A stretch of 64,000 bases of DNA, from positions 1-64,000 of the forward strand of contig CAZMZH010000001.1 of NCBI GenBank assembly GCA_964570665.1. Direction: 5' to 3'. Source of the DNA: JAJDAT01 sp964570665. Lineage in GTDB: Bacteria > Nitrospinota > Nitrospinia > Nitrospinales > JAJDAT01. Of the stretch, positions 17,998 through 25,978 are shown one piece after another (positions within the stretch are counted from its first letter, which is position 1; each line of letters opens with the position of its first letter). The notes under the pieces are model-generated. The model was not told the origin of the DNA, searched no databases, and worked only from the letters and a program-made list of their open reading frames with translations. Position numbers and translations under genes: made by a program.

Positions 17998-18417
17998 CTA
18001 GATATCCCTCACCATGCGAGCCGCCATATTCATATGCGCGTATTGTGACGGCCAAATTTTATCGCCATCTTCATACTGAATAATTAATGCCGAAGAATCG
18101 CGTGTACTCTGTGTCCAAGTAACCCCCACCGACCCAGGCTCGAAAATAGGATCTAAATAAATATCGTCTCCATATTTATCCGTGTTCGTCTTTTTTAAAT
18201 CGAACAAACTCCAGGCCTCGTCCTCAGTCGGCAATCGCCAATTGGAATAGCCCGCAAAAGATTCTTTATTGAGCTTCGCGGAATACTCTTCGCATTTAAA
18301 CCAATTAACCCATTTTTTAATATCCTGGAATGAATCGGTTTTTTTCCACATAATATTTAATTCTTGATCGGATATGGAGCCATCTCCATTATCTATAAAT
18401 CTTTGAGCTTCTGTCAT
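17998..18417 (-). CDS. DUF1566 (Lcl C-terminal-like) domain protein
   Basis: The 139-residue protein starts directly with the family signature 'RFIDNGDGSISDQELNIMW' and contains 'AGYSNWRLPTEDEAWSLFD', both hallmarks of DUF1566, a domain common in surface and exported proteins. No signal peptide is visible here, which is unusual. Function unknown. Confidence 0.8.
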   Translation of the reverse strand: MTEAQRFIDNGDGSISDQELNIMWKKTDSFQDIKKWVNWFKCEEYSAKLNKESFAGYSNWRLPTEDEAWSLFDLKKTNTDKYGDDIYLDPIFEPGSVGVTWTQSTRDSSALIIQYEDGDKIWPSQYAHMNMAARMVRDI

Positions 18418-18468
18418 ACTTTACTTTCTCCTAATTTGAATTCCAAAGGAACCTTCGATATCAAATAC

Positions 18469-18525
18469 GAGATCCCTCCACGTTAGTCGGGATGACGAGC
18501 AGAGTGGATTTTACAATTCTAGTTC
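18469..18525 (-). repeat. Dispersed intergenic repeat, copy A
   Basis: Read on the minus strand, this contains ACTAGAATTGtAAAAtCCA, then GCTCGTCATCCCGA and GGGATCTCG. The same blocks occur on the plus strand at 58105-58152 and partly at 58244-58275. It looks like a genome-wide palindromic repeat of the 'GTCATCCCGAGC...GGGATCTC' kind. Confidence 0.65.
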
Positions 18526-18582
18526 CTTTATAAATCAACACGTAATCCATTTCATGCGCTAAGATTGACACTCTTAGAAAAA

Positions 18583-20061
18583 TTAATCTCCCAACATTTT
18601 TCCCGCTTTTATCTCTCCTAAATATTTTCTAGCCATGAAATAATTCGGATCTATAATTACAGCCGCTTGAAATTCGCTACGCGCCGCTCCAAGCAAATTT
18701 TGCGCGTAATAAACTCCCCCCAAATTATAATGTCCATCTGCAAAATTTGGATTTATTCGAACAGCCTCAATAAAATGATCTTTGGCTTTCGTCAACTGTC
18801 CTCTCTTAAAATATTCGCCTCCCAGGTAATTATGGGCCAAGTAATTATCCGCAGTAACTTCGATAGCTCTTTGAAATAAGATTTCGCTATTTCTCCAGTT
18901 TTGAGTTTGATTATGCGCTAAGAGCATAAATACAACAAGCCCTATCCCACCCAAAACACCAGCCGGTAATCTAGCTTTAGAATAACTAAAAATTCCCCAA
19001 CAACAAAAAACTGAAAGTCCTATATAGGGTAAATAACTATATCTATCGGCGACGAAATGCCCGCCTATTTTGACTAAACCAATCACTGGAACGAGCATAC
19101 CCAAGAATAACAACCATCCAATTAGCAAATGAGGTTGGGAATGCAATCGCCAAATAGCAAAAACGGAAATTGCAATTAATGTCACCGCCGCAATAACTAA
19201 TTTTTCTACAGGCCAGGCTACTTGTGGATATGGGTAAAGAAACGCTAAATGACTCGGCCAAAAAAACTGAATCAAATAAGTCCAATATCCTTGAACGGCA
19301 ATCGTCAGTTTTTCATAGAGAGTTTGATCGTTAAGGGCTCCGGCATCCTTTTGCCCCATATAAGCAATCGCGCTTGCTACTCCAGACAATAAAAAGAGAG
19401 GAATTTTTTCGGTAATCAATCCCAAAAACCGATTATTAATTCTTAAATAGCTCGCGGATCTATTTAACGGCCAATAATCTAACAAGATTAAAACACATGG
19501 CAGGGTAACGGCCATTGGCTTCGACATGAGCGCCAAAGCAAAGCTTAAAAACAACCAAGCATAACGAGTTTTATTAGGTTGATCAGAATATCTAATATAT
19601 AACCCGATCGTAATTATCCAAAAAAAACCGCACAAAATATCCTTACGTTCGGCAATCCACGCCACAGACTCTACATGCATTGGGTGAACTAGAAAAATAC
19701 CCGCCGTAAAAAAGGAAGGCCAAATATCTTTCGTCATTTTTCGTAAAACATGAAAAATCAGTAGTCCAGTAATGATGTGAAAAAAAACGTTCATTAAATG
19801 ATGACCCCTTGGGTCAAAACCAAACGCTCTACAATCTAATATATGGGAAATCCAAGTTATGGGATGCCAATTACCCGTATCAAGCGAAGTAAATGCCCAT
19901 CGAATATTGTCCAAAAATTCTCCTTCGCATACATGAGGATTTTTGGTTACGTAGACGTTATCGTCGTAGTTGACAAATTCGAAAGACACAACGTCTCTAT
20001 AGGCAATTCCGGTAATTAATACCAAAATAAAATACAAAAAAAATATGCGTTGCAGACTCAT
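18583..20061 (-). CDS. TMTC-like polytopic membrane protein with C-terminal TPRs
   Basis: This 492-residue protein has about ten TM segments. Its N-terminal signature 'FVNYDDNVYVTKNPHV', 'NWHPITWISHILD' and 'HPMHVESVAWIAERKD' is typical of bacterial relatives of TMTC O-mannosyltransferases (GT-C fold). The acidic pair 'YDD' in the first luminal/periplasmic loop is the usual catalytic position of GT-C enzymes. Three TPRs follow ('NYLGGEYFKRGQLTKAKDHF' and similar). A role as a polyprenyl-phosphate-sugar-dependent protein glycosyltransferase is inferred from the family. Confidence 0.8.
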   Translation of the reverse strand: MSLQRIFFLYFILVLITGIAYRDVVSFEFVNYDDNVYVTKNPHVCEGEFLDNIRWAFTSLDTGNWHPITWISHILDCRAFGFDPRGHHLMNVFFHIITGLLIFHVLRKMTKDIWPSFFTAGIFLVHPMHVESVAWIAERKDILCGFFWIITIGLYIRYSDQPNKTRYAWLFLSFALALMSKPMAVTLPCVLILLDYWPLNRSASYLRINNRFLGLITEKIPLFLLSGVASAIAYMGQKDAGALNDQTLYEKLTIAVQGYWTYLIQFFWPSHLAFLYPYPQVAWPVEKLVIAAVTLIAISVFAIWRLHSQPHLLIGWLLFLGMLVPVIGLVKIGGHFVADRYSYLPYIGLSVFCCWGIFSYSKARLPAGVLGGIGLVVFMLLAHNQTQNWRNSEILFQRAIEVTADNYLAHNYLGGEYFKRGQLTKAKDHFIEAVRINPNFADGHYNLGGVYYAQNLLGAARSEFQAAVIIDPNYFMARKYLGEIKAGKMLGD

Positions 20062-20314
20062 AAATTATTAAACCAAATCAAAGAAAATGCTTTCCCCCGT
20101 CGGAAGCGCTATTTTGAAGCGTTATTTCCTACCATTATATTTAGTAAACTAAATTTTGTATTTCTGGAAGTTTATGGGTCGCAAGGGTATAATGGCGCCT
20201 TATTCTTAGCGGCTATTTTCCTTTTTACTCAAAATATAATAATAAAAGTTTTGATTTCAGACTTAGCAAAAGTTAAGTTGTAAATTTTTCAATCGTCCGA
20301 GGCTCTCAGAAACT

Positions 20315-20857
20315 TTGAACTCTTCAATGAATATCGTTTTAATTGGTTATCGGGGAACCGGCAAATCCACCATAGCTAGAATAATATCCCAAAAATTAAA
20401 TAAAAAATTATACGTCCTGGACGCTTTAATCTCTTATTCGGCTGGAATGTCTATTCAAAAAATCGTAGCAAAATGGGGTTGGGCCCGGTTCAGAGAAATG
20501 GAAACTTTCCAGATAAAGCATGTGGCCAACAAAGCGGAAAATGCCATCATTGACTGCGGAGGCGGCGTCGTCCTAAACCCTGATAACATAAGTTGTTTAA
20601 AAGAAAATGGCAAAATTATTTTACTTTCAGCCCCCATTGAAATTATTTTAAAACGGATTCGACCAGATTCCAACCGCCCCGCTCTCAAAGCTGGTTTAAG
20701 TTTTGAGGACGAGCAAAAACAAGTTTTGGAAGAAAGAGAACCTCTTTATCAAAAAGCTGCCGATTTAGTTTTCGAAACTTCCTCTGGTTCCGCCGAAGAA
20801 AAAGCAGACCAAATTATCCAATCCATTACAGAAAACGGTTGGTTTCCTAATGCTTAG
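20315..20857 (+). CDS. aroK: Shikimate kinase-like protein
   Basis: The 180-residue product has Walker A 'GYRGTGKST', 'RFREMET' and the shikimate-binding 'CGGGVVL', plus lid 'RPDSNRPAL', all typical of AroK/AroL, which phosphorylate shikimate in the chorismate pathway. In the region after strand 2, where many shikimate kinases read D-x-D, this protein reads 'YVLDALISYSAG', so only the second Asp seems kept. It may therefore be a divergent or altered enzyme. Its end overlaps the next LRR gene by 8 bases, suggesting translational coupling. An in-frame ATG 12 bases inside (MNIVLIG) is another possible start. Confidence 0.85.
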   Translation: MNSSMNIVLIGYRGTGKSTIARIISQKLNKKLYVLDALISYSAGMSIQKIVAKWGWARFREMETFQIKHVANKAENAIIDCGGGVVLNPDNISCLKENGKIILLSAPIEIILKRIRPDSNRPALKAGLSFEDEQKQVLEEREPLYQKAADLVFETSSGSAEEKADQIIQSITENGWFPNA

Positions 20858-21638
20858 TCCTTATTTTATAGGCTTAGTTGAAAATAGTCTAACGCCCATT
20901 ACAGAAATTTCCGAAGATACGGCCATGGTAGTAGACGAGCGGAAAGTTTTTGATATCTCGGAAACCGATGGCGACGTTAATTTAAAGCTTCAACTAAACC
21001 AAAAAGAAGTCAACCTGGAAGAATTGGGTTTTTTATTAAAATATCCCAAAGTTCGCCGAGTCCAGCTTCTTGAGTTGGACAAAAACGAATTCTTCGACGA
21101 AGGCATTCAACTCATCGCAACCGCTCCTCTATTAGAAAACCTCGTAGGCTTGTCGTTAGCGTCTAATGAAATTTCCGATAAGGGATTAAGCTACCTAGCC
21201 GACTCTACAACGTTAAAAAGCCTTTCGGCTTTGTATTTGCAAAAAAATCAGTTCGGCCTTGCGGGCCTTGAAGAACTCGCTTCTTCTAAAACGCTCTCCG
21301 GTTTAAATCTACTTTATTTGAAAGGAAATCCATTTGGAGCCGATGGCGCAAAAATTTTAGCCGAAACTTCCCAATGGAGCTCCTTAAAACAATTATATTT
21401 GCATGGATGCAAAATACACGATCAAGGACTTCAATATCTTTGCAATTCGTCTCTTTTAAAATCAGTCGAAGAGCTCAATATATCCTTTAACCAATTGACA
21501 GATTCTGCCGTCGACATCCTAATCGAATCGAAAGTTGAATTATCCATACTAGATATTGCCGTAAACCAAATTAAAGAGTCCAATATTCAACGCTTAAAAA
21601 CTTGCGGCCAATTCAAGACGGTCCTCATAGGACAATGA
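20850..21638 (+). CDS. Leucine-rich repeat protein
   Basis: A 262-residue protein with about six RI-type LRRs ('LSLASNEISDKGLSYLADS', 'LYLKGNPFGADGAKILAET'). The repeat grammar matches the LRR genes at 9777 and 10482. It overlaps the shikimate kinase end by 8 bases, and its own stop overlaps the start of the DNA glycosylase (ATGA), so it is embedded in an operon with two enzymes. An internal ATG at 20925 could be an alternative start. Function unknown. Confidence 0.8.
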   Translation: MLSPYFIGLVENSLTPITEISEDTAMVVDERKVFDISETDGDVNLKLQLNQKEVNLEELGFLLKYPKVRRVQLLELDKNEFFDEGIQLIATAPLLENLVGLSLASNEISDKGLSYLADSTTLKSLSALYLQKNQFGLAGLEELASSKTLSGLNLLYLKGNPFGADGAKILAETSQWSSLKQLYLHGCKIHDQGLQYLCNSSLLKSVEELNISFNQLTDSAVDILIESKVELSILDIAVNQIKESNIQRLKTCGQFKTVLIGQ

Positions 21639-22291
21639 GCGAAACCAAATCGCAGAAGTACATTCCCCATAAATTCCCCAGCCATAAAACGATTCAAAAT
21701 CATTTCAATAAACGCGATAAGGCTATGGCCAAAATCATTAAGCAGGTTGGCCCAATTCAATTGAGACAAAATAAAAAATACTTCTTTGTGCTCTGTCGCT
21801 CCATAATATCTCAACAAATATCTGTAAAAGCCGCCGACGCTATAATGTCTAGATTCATGAAACTATTTCTCAATCAAAACCCCACTCCGCAACGCGTTCA
21901 CGAAACGCCCGATTCTAAAATACGGGAAGCGGGACTTTCCAAACAAAAAGTCGCCTACATGAAAGATTTGAGCGAAAAGTTTCTCAATAAATCAATCAAT
22001 CCAAGAAAATTTCAATTTATGAAAAATGAGGAAGTTATTGAAAATCTGACTCAAGTCTATGGCGTTGGACGATGGACCGCGGAAATGTTTCTAATTTTTT
22101 CTTTGGGAAGACCGGATATATTTCCTGTGGGAGATCTAGGGGTAAGAATCGCTATTCAAAAAATCTATAAATTAGAAACACAACCTTCCGCTAAAGATTT
22201 AAAACCTTATGGAGAAAAATGGACGCCATTTGAAACCGTTGGCACATGGTATTGCTGGAGAAGTTTGAACCCTAAAATCGTCGCCTACTAA
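21635..22291 (+). CDS. DNA-3-methyladenine glycosylase II-like (HhH-GPD)
   Basis: The start at 21635 is chosen because its ATG overlaps the LRR stop as ATGA. The protein has the HhH-GPD signature 'VYGVGRWTAEMFLIFSLG' and the catalytic aspartate in 'FPVGDLGVRIA'. These are features of AlkA-type enzymes, which remove alkylated purines in base excision repair. The helix-hairpin-helix region lacks the four-Cys iron-sulfur loop of EndoIII/MutY. Cytoplasmic. Substrate range is inferred from family. Confidence 0.88.
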   Translation: MSETKSQKYIPHKFPSHKTIQNHFNKRDKAMAKIIKQVGPIQLRQNKKYFFVLCRSIISQQISVKAADAIMSRFMKLFLNQNPTPQRVHETPDSKIREAGLSKQKVAYMKDLSEKFLNKSINPRKFQFMKNEEVIENLTQVYGVGRWTAEMFLIFSLGRPDIFPVGDLGVRIAIQKIYKLETQPSAKDLKPYGEKWTPFETVGTWYCWRSLNPKIVAY

Positions 22292-22305
22292 AACAAGGAG
22301 TTCGT

Positions 22306-22938
22306 ATGAATTTCGTAGATGAAAAAATAGAAAACTACGCTTTTGAACACACTGAAAACGAAGGCGGGCTTCTCGCCCGACTGCAAAAAGAGACTTATGA
22401 GCAATTAGAAATTCCGCAAATGGTCACAGGCAGAATCGAAGGACAGTTTTTGCGATTCCTCGCTCTATCCATCCAAGCAAAACGAATTTTAGAAGTTGGA
22501 ACTTTTAGCGGCTATGGAACTCTTTCGATGGCTAGCGCTTTACCAGAAGACGGCGAGATATTTACCTGCGATGAAGATCCCGATGCCATAGCGTTTGCGA
22601 AACGATTTTTTAGCGAAAGTCCGCATGGTTCGAAGGTGCGACTTTTGGAAGGCCTCGCATTAGAATCGATCAAAACTCTTTCTCCTCCATTGGATATGAG
22701 TTTCATCGATGCCGACAAGGTGAACTACACGAACTATTATGAAGCGATAATGCCATTAACAAGACCGGGTGGATTAATTATTGTAGACAACGTTCTTTGG
22801 GGCGGATCTGTGCTCAACCCAAAAGACGAATCCGATAAAGCAATTCATGCATTCAACGAACATGTAAAATCGGACAATAGAGTAGATAAGGTTTTGTTAA
22901 CCATTCGAGACGGAGTTTATTGCCTAAGAAAACGATAA
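22306..22938 (+). CDS. O-methyltransferase family 3 (CCoAOMT-like)
   Basis: The 210-residue protein has the SAM-binding motif 'ILEVGTFSGYGTLSMASALP', the acidic 'CDEDPDA', and the divalent-metal site 'MSFIDADKVNY' with 'IIVDNVLWGG'. All are typical of metal-dependent catechol O-methyltransferases. It follows the glycosylase after 14 bases with a clear AAGGAG, so it belongs to the same operon. The substrate cannot be told from sequence. Confidence 0.9.
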   Translation: MNFVDEKIENYAFEHTENEGGLLARLQKETYEQLEIPQMVTGRIEGQFLRFLALSIQAKRILEVGTFSGYGTLSMASALPEDGEIFTCDEDPDAIAFAKRFFSESPHGSKVRLLEGLALESIKTLSPPLDMSFIDADKVNYTNYYEAIMPLTRPGGLIIVDNVLWGGSVLNPKDESDKAIHAFNEHVKSDNRVDKVLLTIRDGVYCLRKR

Positions 22939-23016
22939 ACCGTTCATTCATTTTTTAGCGAATCTCAATTCTTTAGAGAATACGCCCTATTTCACCATTC
23001 CAAAATTTATAAAAGT

Positions 23017-23862
23017 ATGTTTATAATAAAGGAACGGGTAAAAAACAGGTTTTTTAAAAATTGGATCGCTTCAAAAATGACAAAATCATTTGCAAATAAG
23101 CACGTCCTAGTCGCGGAAAACGCAGAACCCATTCGGCAATTGATCGTATGGGAATTGGAATCTATGGGATTTAATCCCAAAAATATTTACGAAGCGGATA
23201 ACGGAATAGAAGCCGTTAATTTGCTCCTAAAAAATGAATTAGATTTAATTCTTTCAGAATTCAGCCTACCCAAAATGGACGGATTAACCTTCCTGCAAAA
23301 AGTCCGCTCCCTTAAAAACTCTTCGTTAACTCCATTTTTAATGATGACTGGAGAAAGCGATACCAATAAAGAAAACCAAGCCTTCGAATCGGGAGCCGAC
23401 CAGTTTATTCAAAAACCGTTTCAGAAAAAAATATTTCATGAAACAATTGCCAAACTTTTAATTCCTCAAAATCAATTCGAACGCAAAAAAGTTCTGATTG
23501 TAGAAGATTCTCCAACGATTCGAAACGTAATCGCTAAAAATTTAGTTCAAACCGGTTTCAACGAAGGAAATATATTAGTATCCTCAAACGGCGAGGAAGG
23601 AATCAAAGCTCTTAAAACTGAGACCGTTAGTTTGATTATATTGGATTGGCATATGCCCGTAATGAATGGTTTTGAATTTACTCAAATAGTACGAAATAAA
23701 TTTTCAAAGGAAGAATTACCCATTTTAATGGTCTCCAACGAGAACGATAAAGGGAAAGTCATCCAAATTTTTCAAAAAGGAATAAACGCTTATATCATCA
23801 AACCTTTCACCGCCATCGACATTGAAACAAAAATAAAAAGCATTTTTCCCGATTCGCAATAA
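23017..23862 (+). CDS. Double receiver-domain protein, first receiver with Glu at the phosphosite
   Basis: Two CheY-like receivers lie in tandem with no output domain. Receiver 2 is canonical ('VEDSPT', D210 in 'ILDWHMPVMNG', Lys in 'IKPF'). Receiver 1 keeps the Thr ('MMTGES') and Lys ('IQKPF') positions, but the phosphoacceptor position reads E81 ('LSEFSLPKMDG') and the acid pocket reads 'VAENAEP'. A Glu there can mimic phosphorylation, so receiver 1 may be locked on. An ATG at 23077 is an equally possible start, as neither has a strong ribosome site. Confidence 0.88.
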   Translation: MFIIKERVKNRFFKNWIASKMTKSFANKHVLVAENAEPIRQLIVWELESMGFNPKNIYEADNGIEAVNLLLKNELDLILSEFSLPKMDGLTFLQKVRSLKNSSLTPFLMMTGESDTNKENQAFESGADQFIQKPFQKKIFHETIAKLLIPQNQFERKKVLIVEDSPTIRNVIAKNLVQTGFNEGNILVSSNGEEGIKALKTETVSLIILDWHMPVMNGFEFTQIVRNKFSKEELPILMVSNENDKGKVIQIFQKGINAYIIKPFTAIDIETKIKSIFPDSQ

Positions 23863-23984
23863 AATAAAAGTTTTGCCTTTTTTAGAGGGTTATGTAGACT
23901 ATCTCTGCTAATTTTCAACTTTGATACAATTGCAAAATTTTCGTTTCAAATACAACGTCACATAACAACCTTTGAGGAAATGTA

Positions 23985-24464
23985 ATGGCAGAAACGCTTG
24001 GAAGTTTAGTCGACAAACTTTCCATTAAGAATTTAAGGATTTGGCACATAGACGAAGCTATAGAATCGGACGAAACTTCCGAATCTAAAAAGGAAGAATT
24101 ACGCGCCAAGAAGGAACTGGCCGTAAAGCAATGCGAAGAATTGATGGAAGAAATCAATCAATTCACCGCTTTAGCGATAGAAGGCAAAATTAAAATTCGC
24201 GATCAAAAATTAAAAATGTATCAAAACCATGCCGCGAAAGATATTGGGGAACTAAAGGATTTGGGGAAAGCCGTTAGCGAATTAGCAAATCGAAACATTC
24301 GCCTGTGGCACCTTGAAGACGAAGTAAGAAGAACGGATATCCCAGACGCCGAAGTAGTAGCCTGCAAACGTAAAATTGACGGAACCAATCAGGAAAGAAA
24401 CGACTTAATGGATAAAGTCGATGAAATTTTAGAAACACATTCCAAAAATGTTAAAACCAATTAA
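23985..24464 (+). CDS. DUF4254-like protein with internal duplication
   Basis: The 159-residue, highly charged helical protein contains two versions of one motif: 'LSIKNLRIWHIDEAIES' near the N-terminus and 'LANRNIRLWHLEDEVRRTD' in the second half, each followed by a long helix. This motif resembles DUF4254 proteins, some of which are linked to glycosyltransferase clusters. No TM or signal peptide. Function unknown. Confidence 0.65.
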   Translation: MAETLGSLVDKLSIKNLRIWHIDEAIESDETSESKKEELRAKKELAVKQCEELMEEINQFTALAIEGKIKIRDQKLKMYQNHAAKDIGELKDLGKAVSELANRNIRLWHLEDEVRRTDIPDAEVVACKRKIDGTNQERNDLMDKVDEILETHSKNVKTN

Positions 24465-24520
24465 CCAAGAAACTGAAGAAACCGGTTTTTTAACGAATCA
24501 CCGCTTAACTCTGAAGTTAC

Positions 24521-24544
24521 GACCTAAAATTGCAGGTCTTTTTT
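24521..24544 (+). terminator. Weak rho-independent terminator
   Basis: A 5-bp stem GACCT/AGGTC with an 8-base loop is followed by TTTTTT, 57 bases after the stop of the DUF4254-like gene. Confidence 0.5.
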
Positions 24545-24724
24545 ATTTGGGTATTGGAACTAACTATTTGTCCCTTTTTATTTTGCCATAGCCATTCAAA
24601 CAACCACTCTTTGATACTTTCAAAATTTCAAACAAACTTTCAAGCGGTATCCAAAATACACTTCGAATATTTTTATATAAAATCTAGTTTTCATTCTTGA
24701 AATCAATTAGAGAATTCTAATATT

Positions 24725-25882
24725 TCATTTGTTTTGTATTTCACGAGAGATGGATGAAATACCAATGACTACCCCCTCGCTATTTTTCATTGCATTGACA
24801 TTTAAAGCAACATCAATAACGGAACCATTCTTAACTATTCTTTTAGTTTCAAAAAGATCAACTGTCTTATTGCGTCTTATATCCCATTGAATAGCTTTAG
24901 CTTCATCTAACAATTCATCAGGGATCAATAAAGAAATATTACAACCTTTGGCTTCCATAGCGGAGTAACCATAAATTTTCTCTGCTCCCTGGTTCCAATT
25001 CATAATAATTCCATCCAAGCTTACACTGATGATGGCGTCGTTAGAATTCCCTAATATTAAATTTAACGTCGATTCCATATCTTCAATATTAATTTTAACT
25101 TGATCCGCCATATTTAAAAATGCGGCGGCAACTTCTCCAAATTCGTCTGCAGAGTTGGTTTCTAAATTAAAAAAATAGTTGTTTTTAGCCACTTGAATAG
25201 CGGCATTCTTTAACTGGAGGAGAGGAATCACCAAAGAACGATACAATAAAAATAAAACTATTATGGAAACTAAAAATGAAATTCCCCAGAGATAATACGT
25301 AAATATTTTAACTTGATTAGAATGCATCTCTCCTATCTTATTTATCTCGTCCGACTTTAATTGTCTTTCTTTTATTACTTTGTCAATTAAGAAAATCAAT
25401 TCATCGTCAAATTGTTTTTCAAAATATTTCTCATAATATTCTGGGGAAATACGTTCATTAAGAGCCAATTTAGATTGAACCAACTTATCAAGAGTCGCGA
25501 TTAAACTTTTCGTCCTTTTCTTTAAAATTTGAAATTGATAGATTTCTTTATTTTTTTTTAATTCGGCCAAGCTATTAAAAATGGTTTTCTGACTTAAAGT
25601 AATTACCTCTAACTCCGTGATAATTTTTAAAATTTCTATTTTAAAAAATTCGTACTCCTCACGCTGTTTTTCCCCTAAAACCATTAGATCTGACGCCTCT
25701 TTAACAACGCCTTGCAATTGTGATTTCAAACTCATCAAAAGAAACGCTTGATTATTCGATAACATTATTCTTTCTCTATTTCCATCGGCCTCTCGATTTA
25801 ATTCTAAAAGTTTAATTCCAAAAAGAGCGGCCAAAGTTGCTATCAAAATAAGAATAATTAAAAATTTTACTTTAATGCTCAT
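24725..25882 (-). CDS. Membrane sensor: two TM, HAMP, PAS, no output domain
   Basis: The 385-residue protein has TM1 (about 5-25), a helical periplasmic domain of about 160 residues, TM2 (about 195-215), a HAMP-like linker ('PLLQLKNAAIQVAKNNYFF'), and a C-terminal PAS domain ('ILGNSNDAIISVSLDGIIMNWNQ' split here as a PAS start and 'KIYGYSAMEAKG'). It ends right after the PAS C-cap 'ISSISREIQNK'. A kinase, cyclase or methyl-accepting region would normally follow there. The stop TGA is clear and no coding continuation is seen downstream, so it is either a stand-alone sensor acting through a partner or a natural truncation. Confidence 0.75.
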   Translation of the reverse strand: MSIKVKFLIILILIATLAALFGIKLLELNREADGNRERIMLSNNQAFLLMSLKSQLQGVVKEASDLMVLGEKQREEYEFFKIEILKIITELEVITLSQKTIFNSLAELKKNKEIYQFQILKKRTKSLIATLDKLVQSKLALNERISPEYYEKYFEKQFDDELIFLIDKVIKERQLKSDEINKIGEMHSNQVKIFTYYLWGISFLVSIIVLFLLYRSLVIPLLQLKNAAIQVAKNNYFFNLETNSADEFGEVAAAFLNMADQVKINIEDMESTLNLILGNSNDAIISVSLDGIIMNWNQGAEKIYGYSAMEAKGCNISLLIPDELLDEAKAIQWDIRRNKTVDLFETKRIVKNGSVIDVALNVNAMKNSEGVVIGISSISREIQNK

Positions 25883-25978
25883 CCAACTTTCTTTTCTTAA
25901 ATAAATTTAAGTAAGCCTAGCGATAAAAACTCTTATCCCCAAAAATCAAAAATAGAGTCAAAAAATAAACAAAAAATT

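Noticed and set aside
20050..20283. 77-residue plus-strand open frame overlapping the start of the TMTC-like gene
   Set aside because: No ribosome site, overlaps a better gene and shows no recognisable domain; treated as chance.
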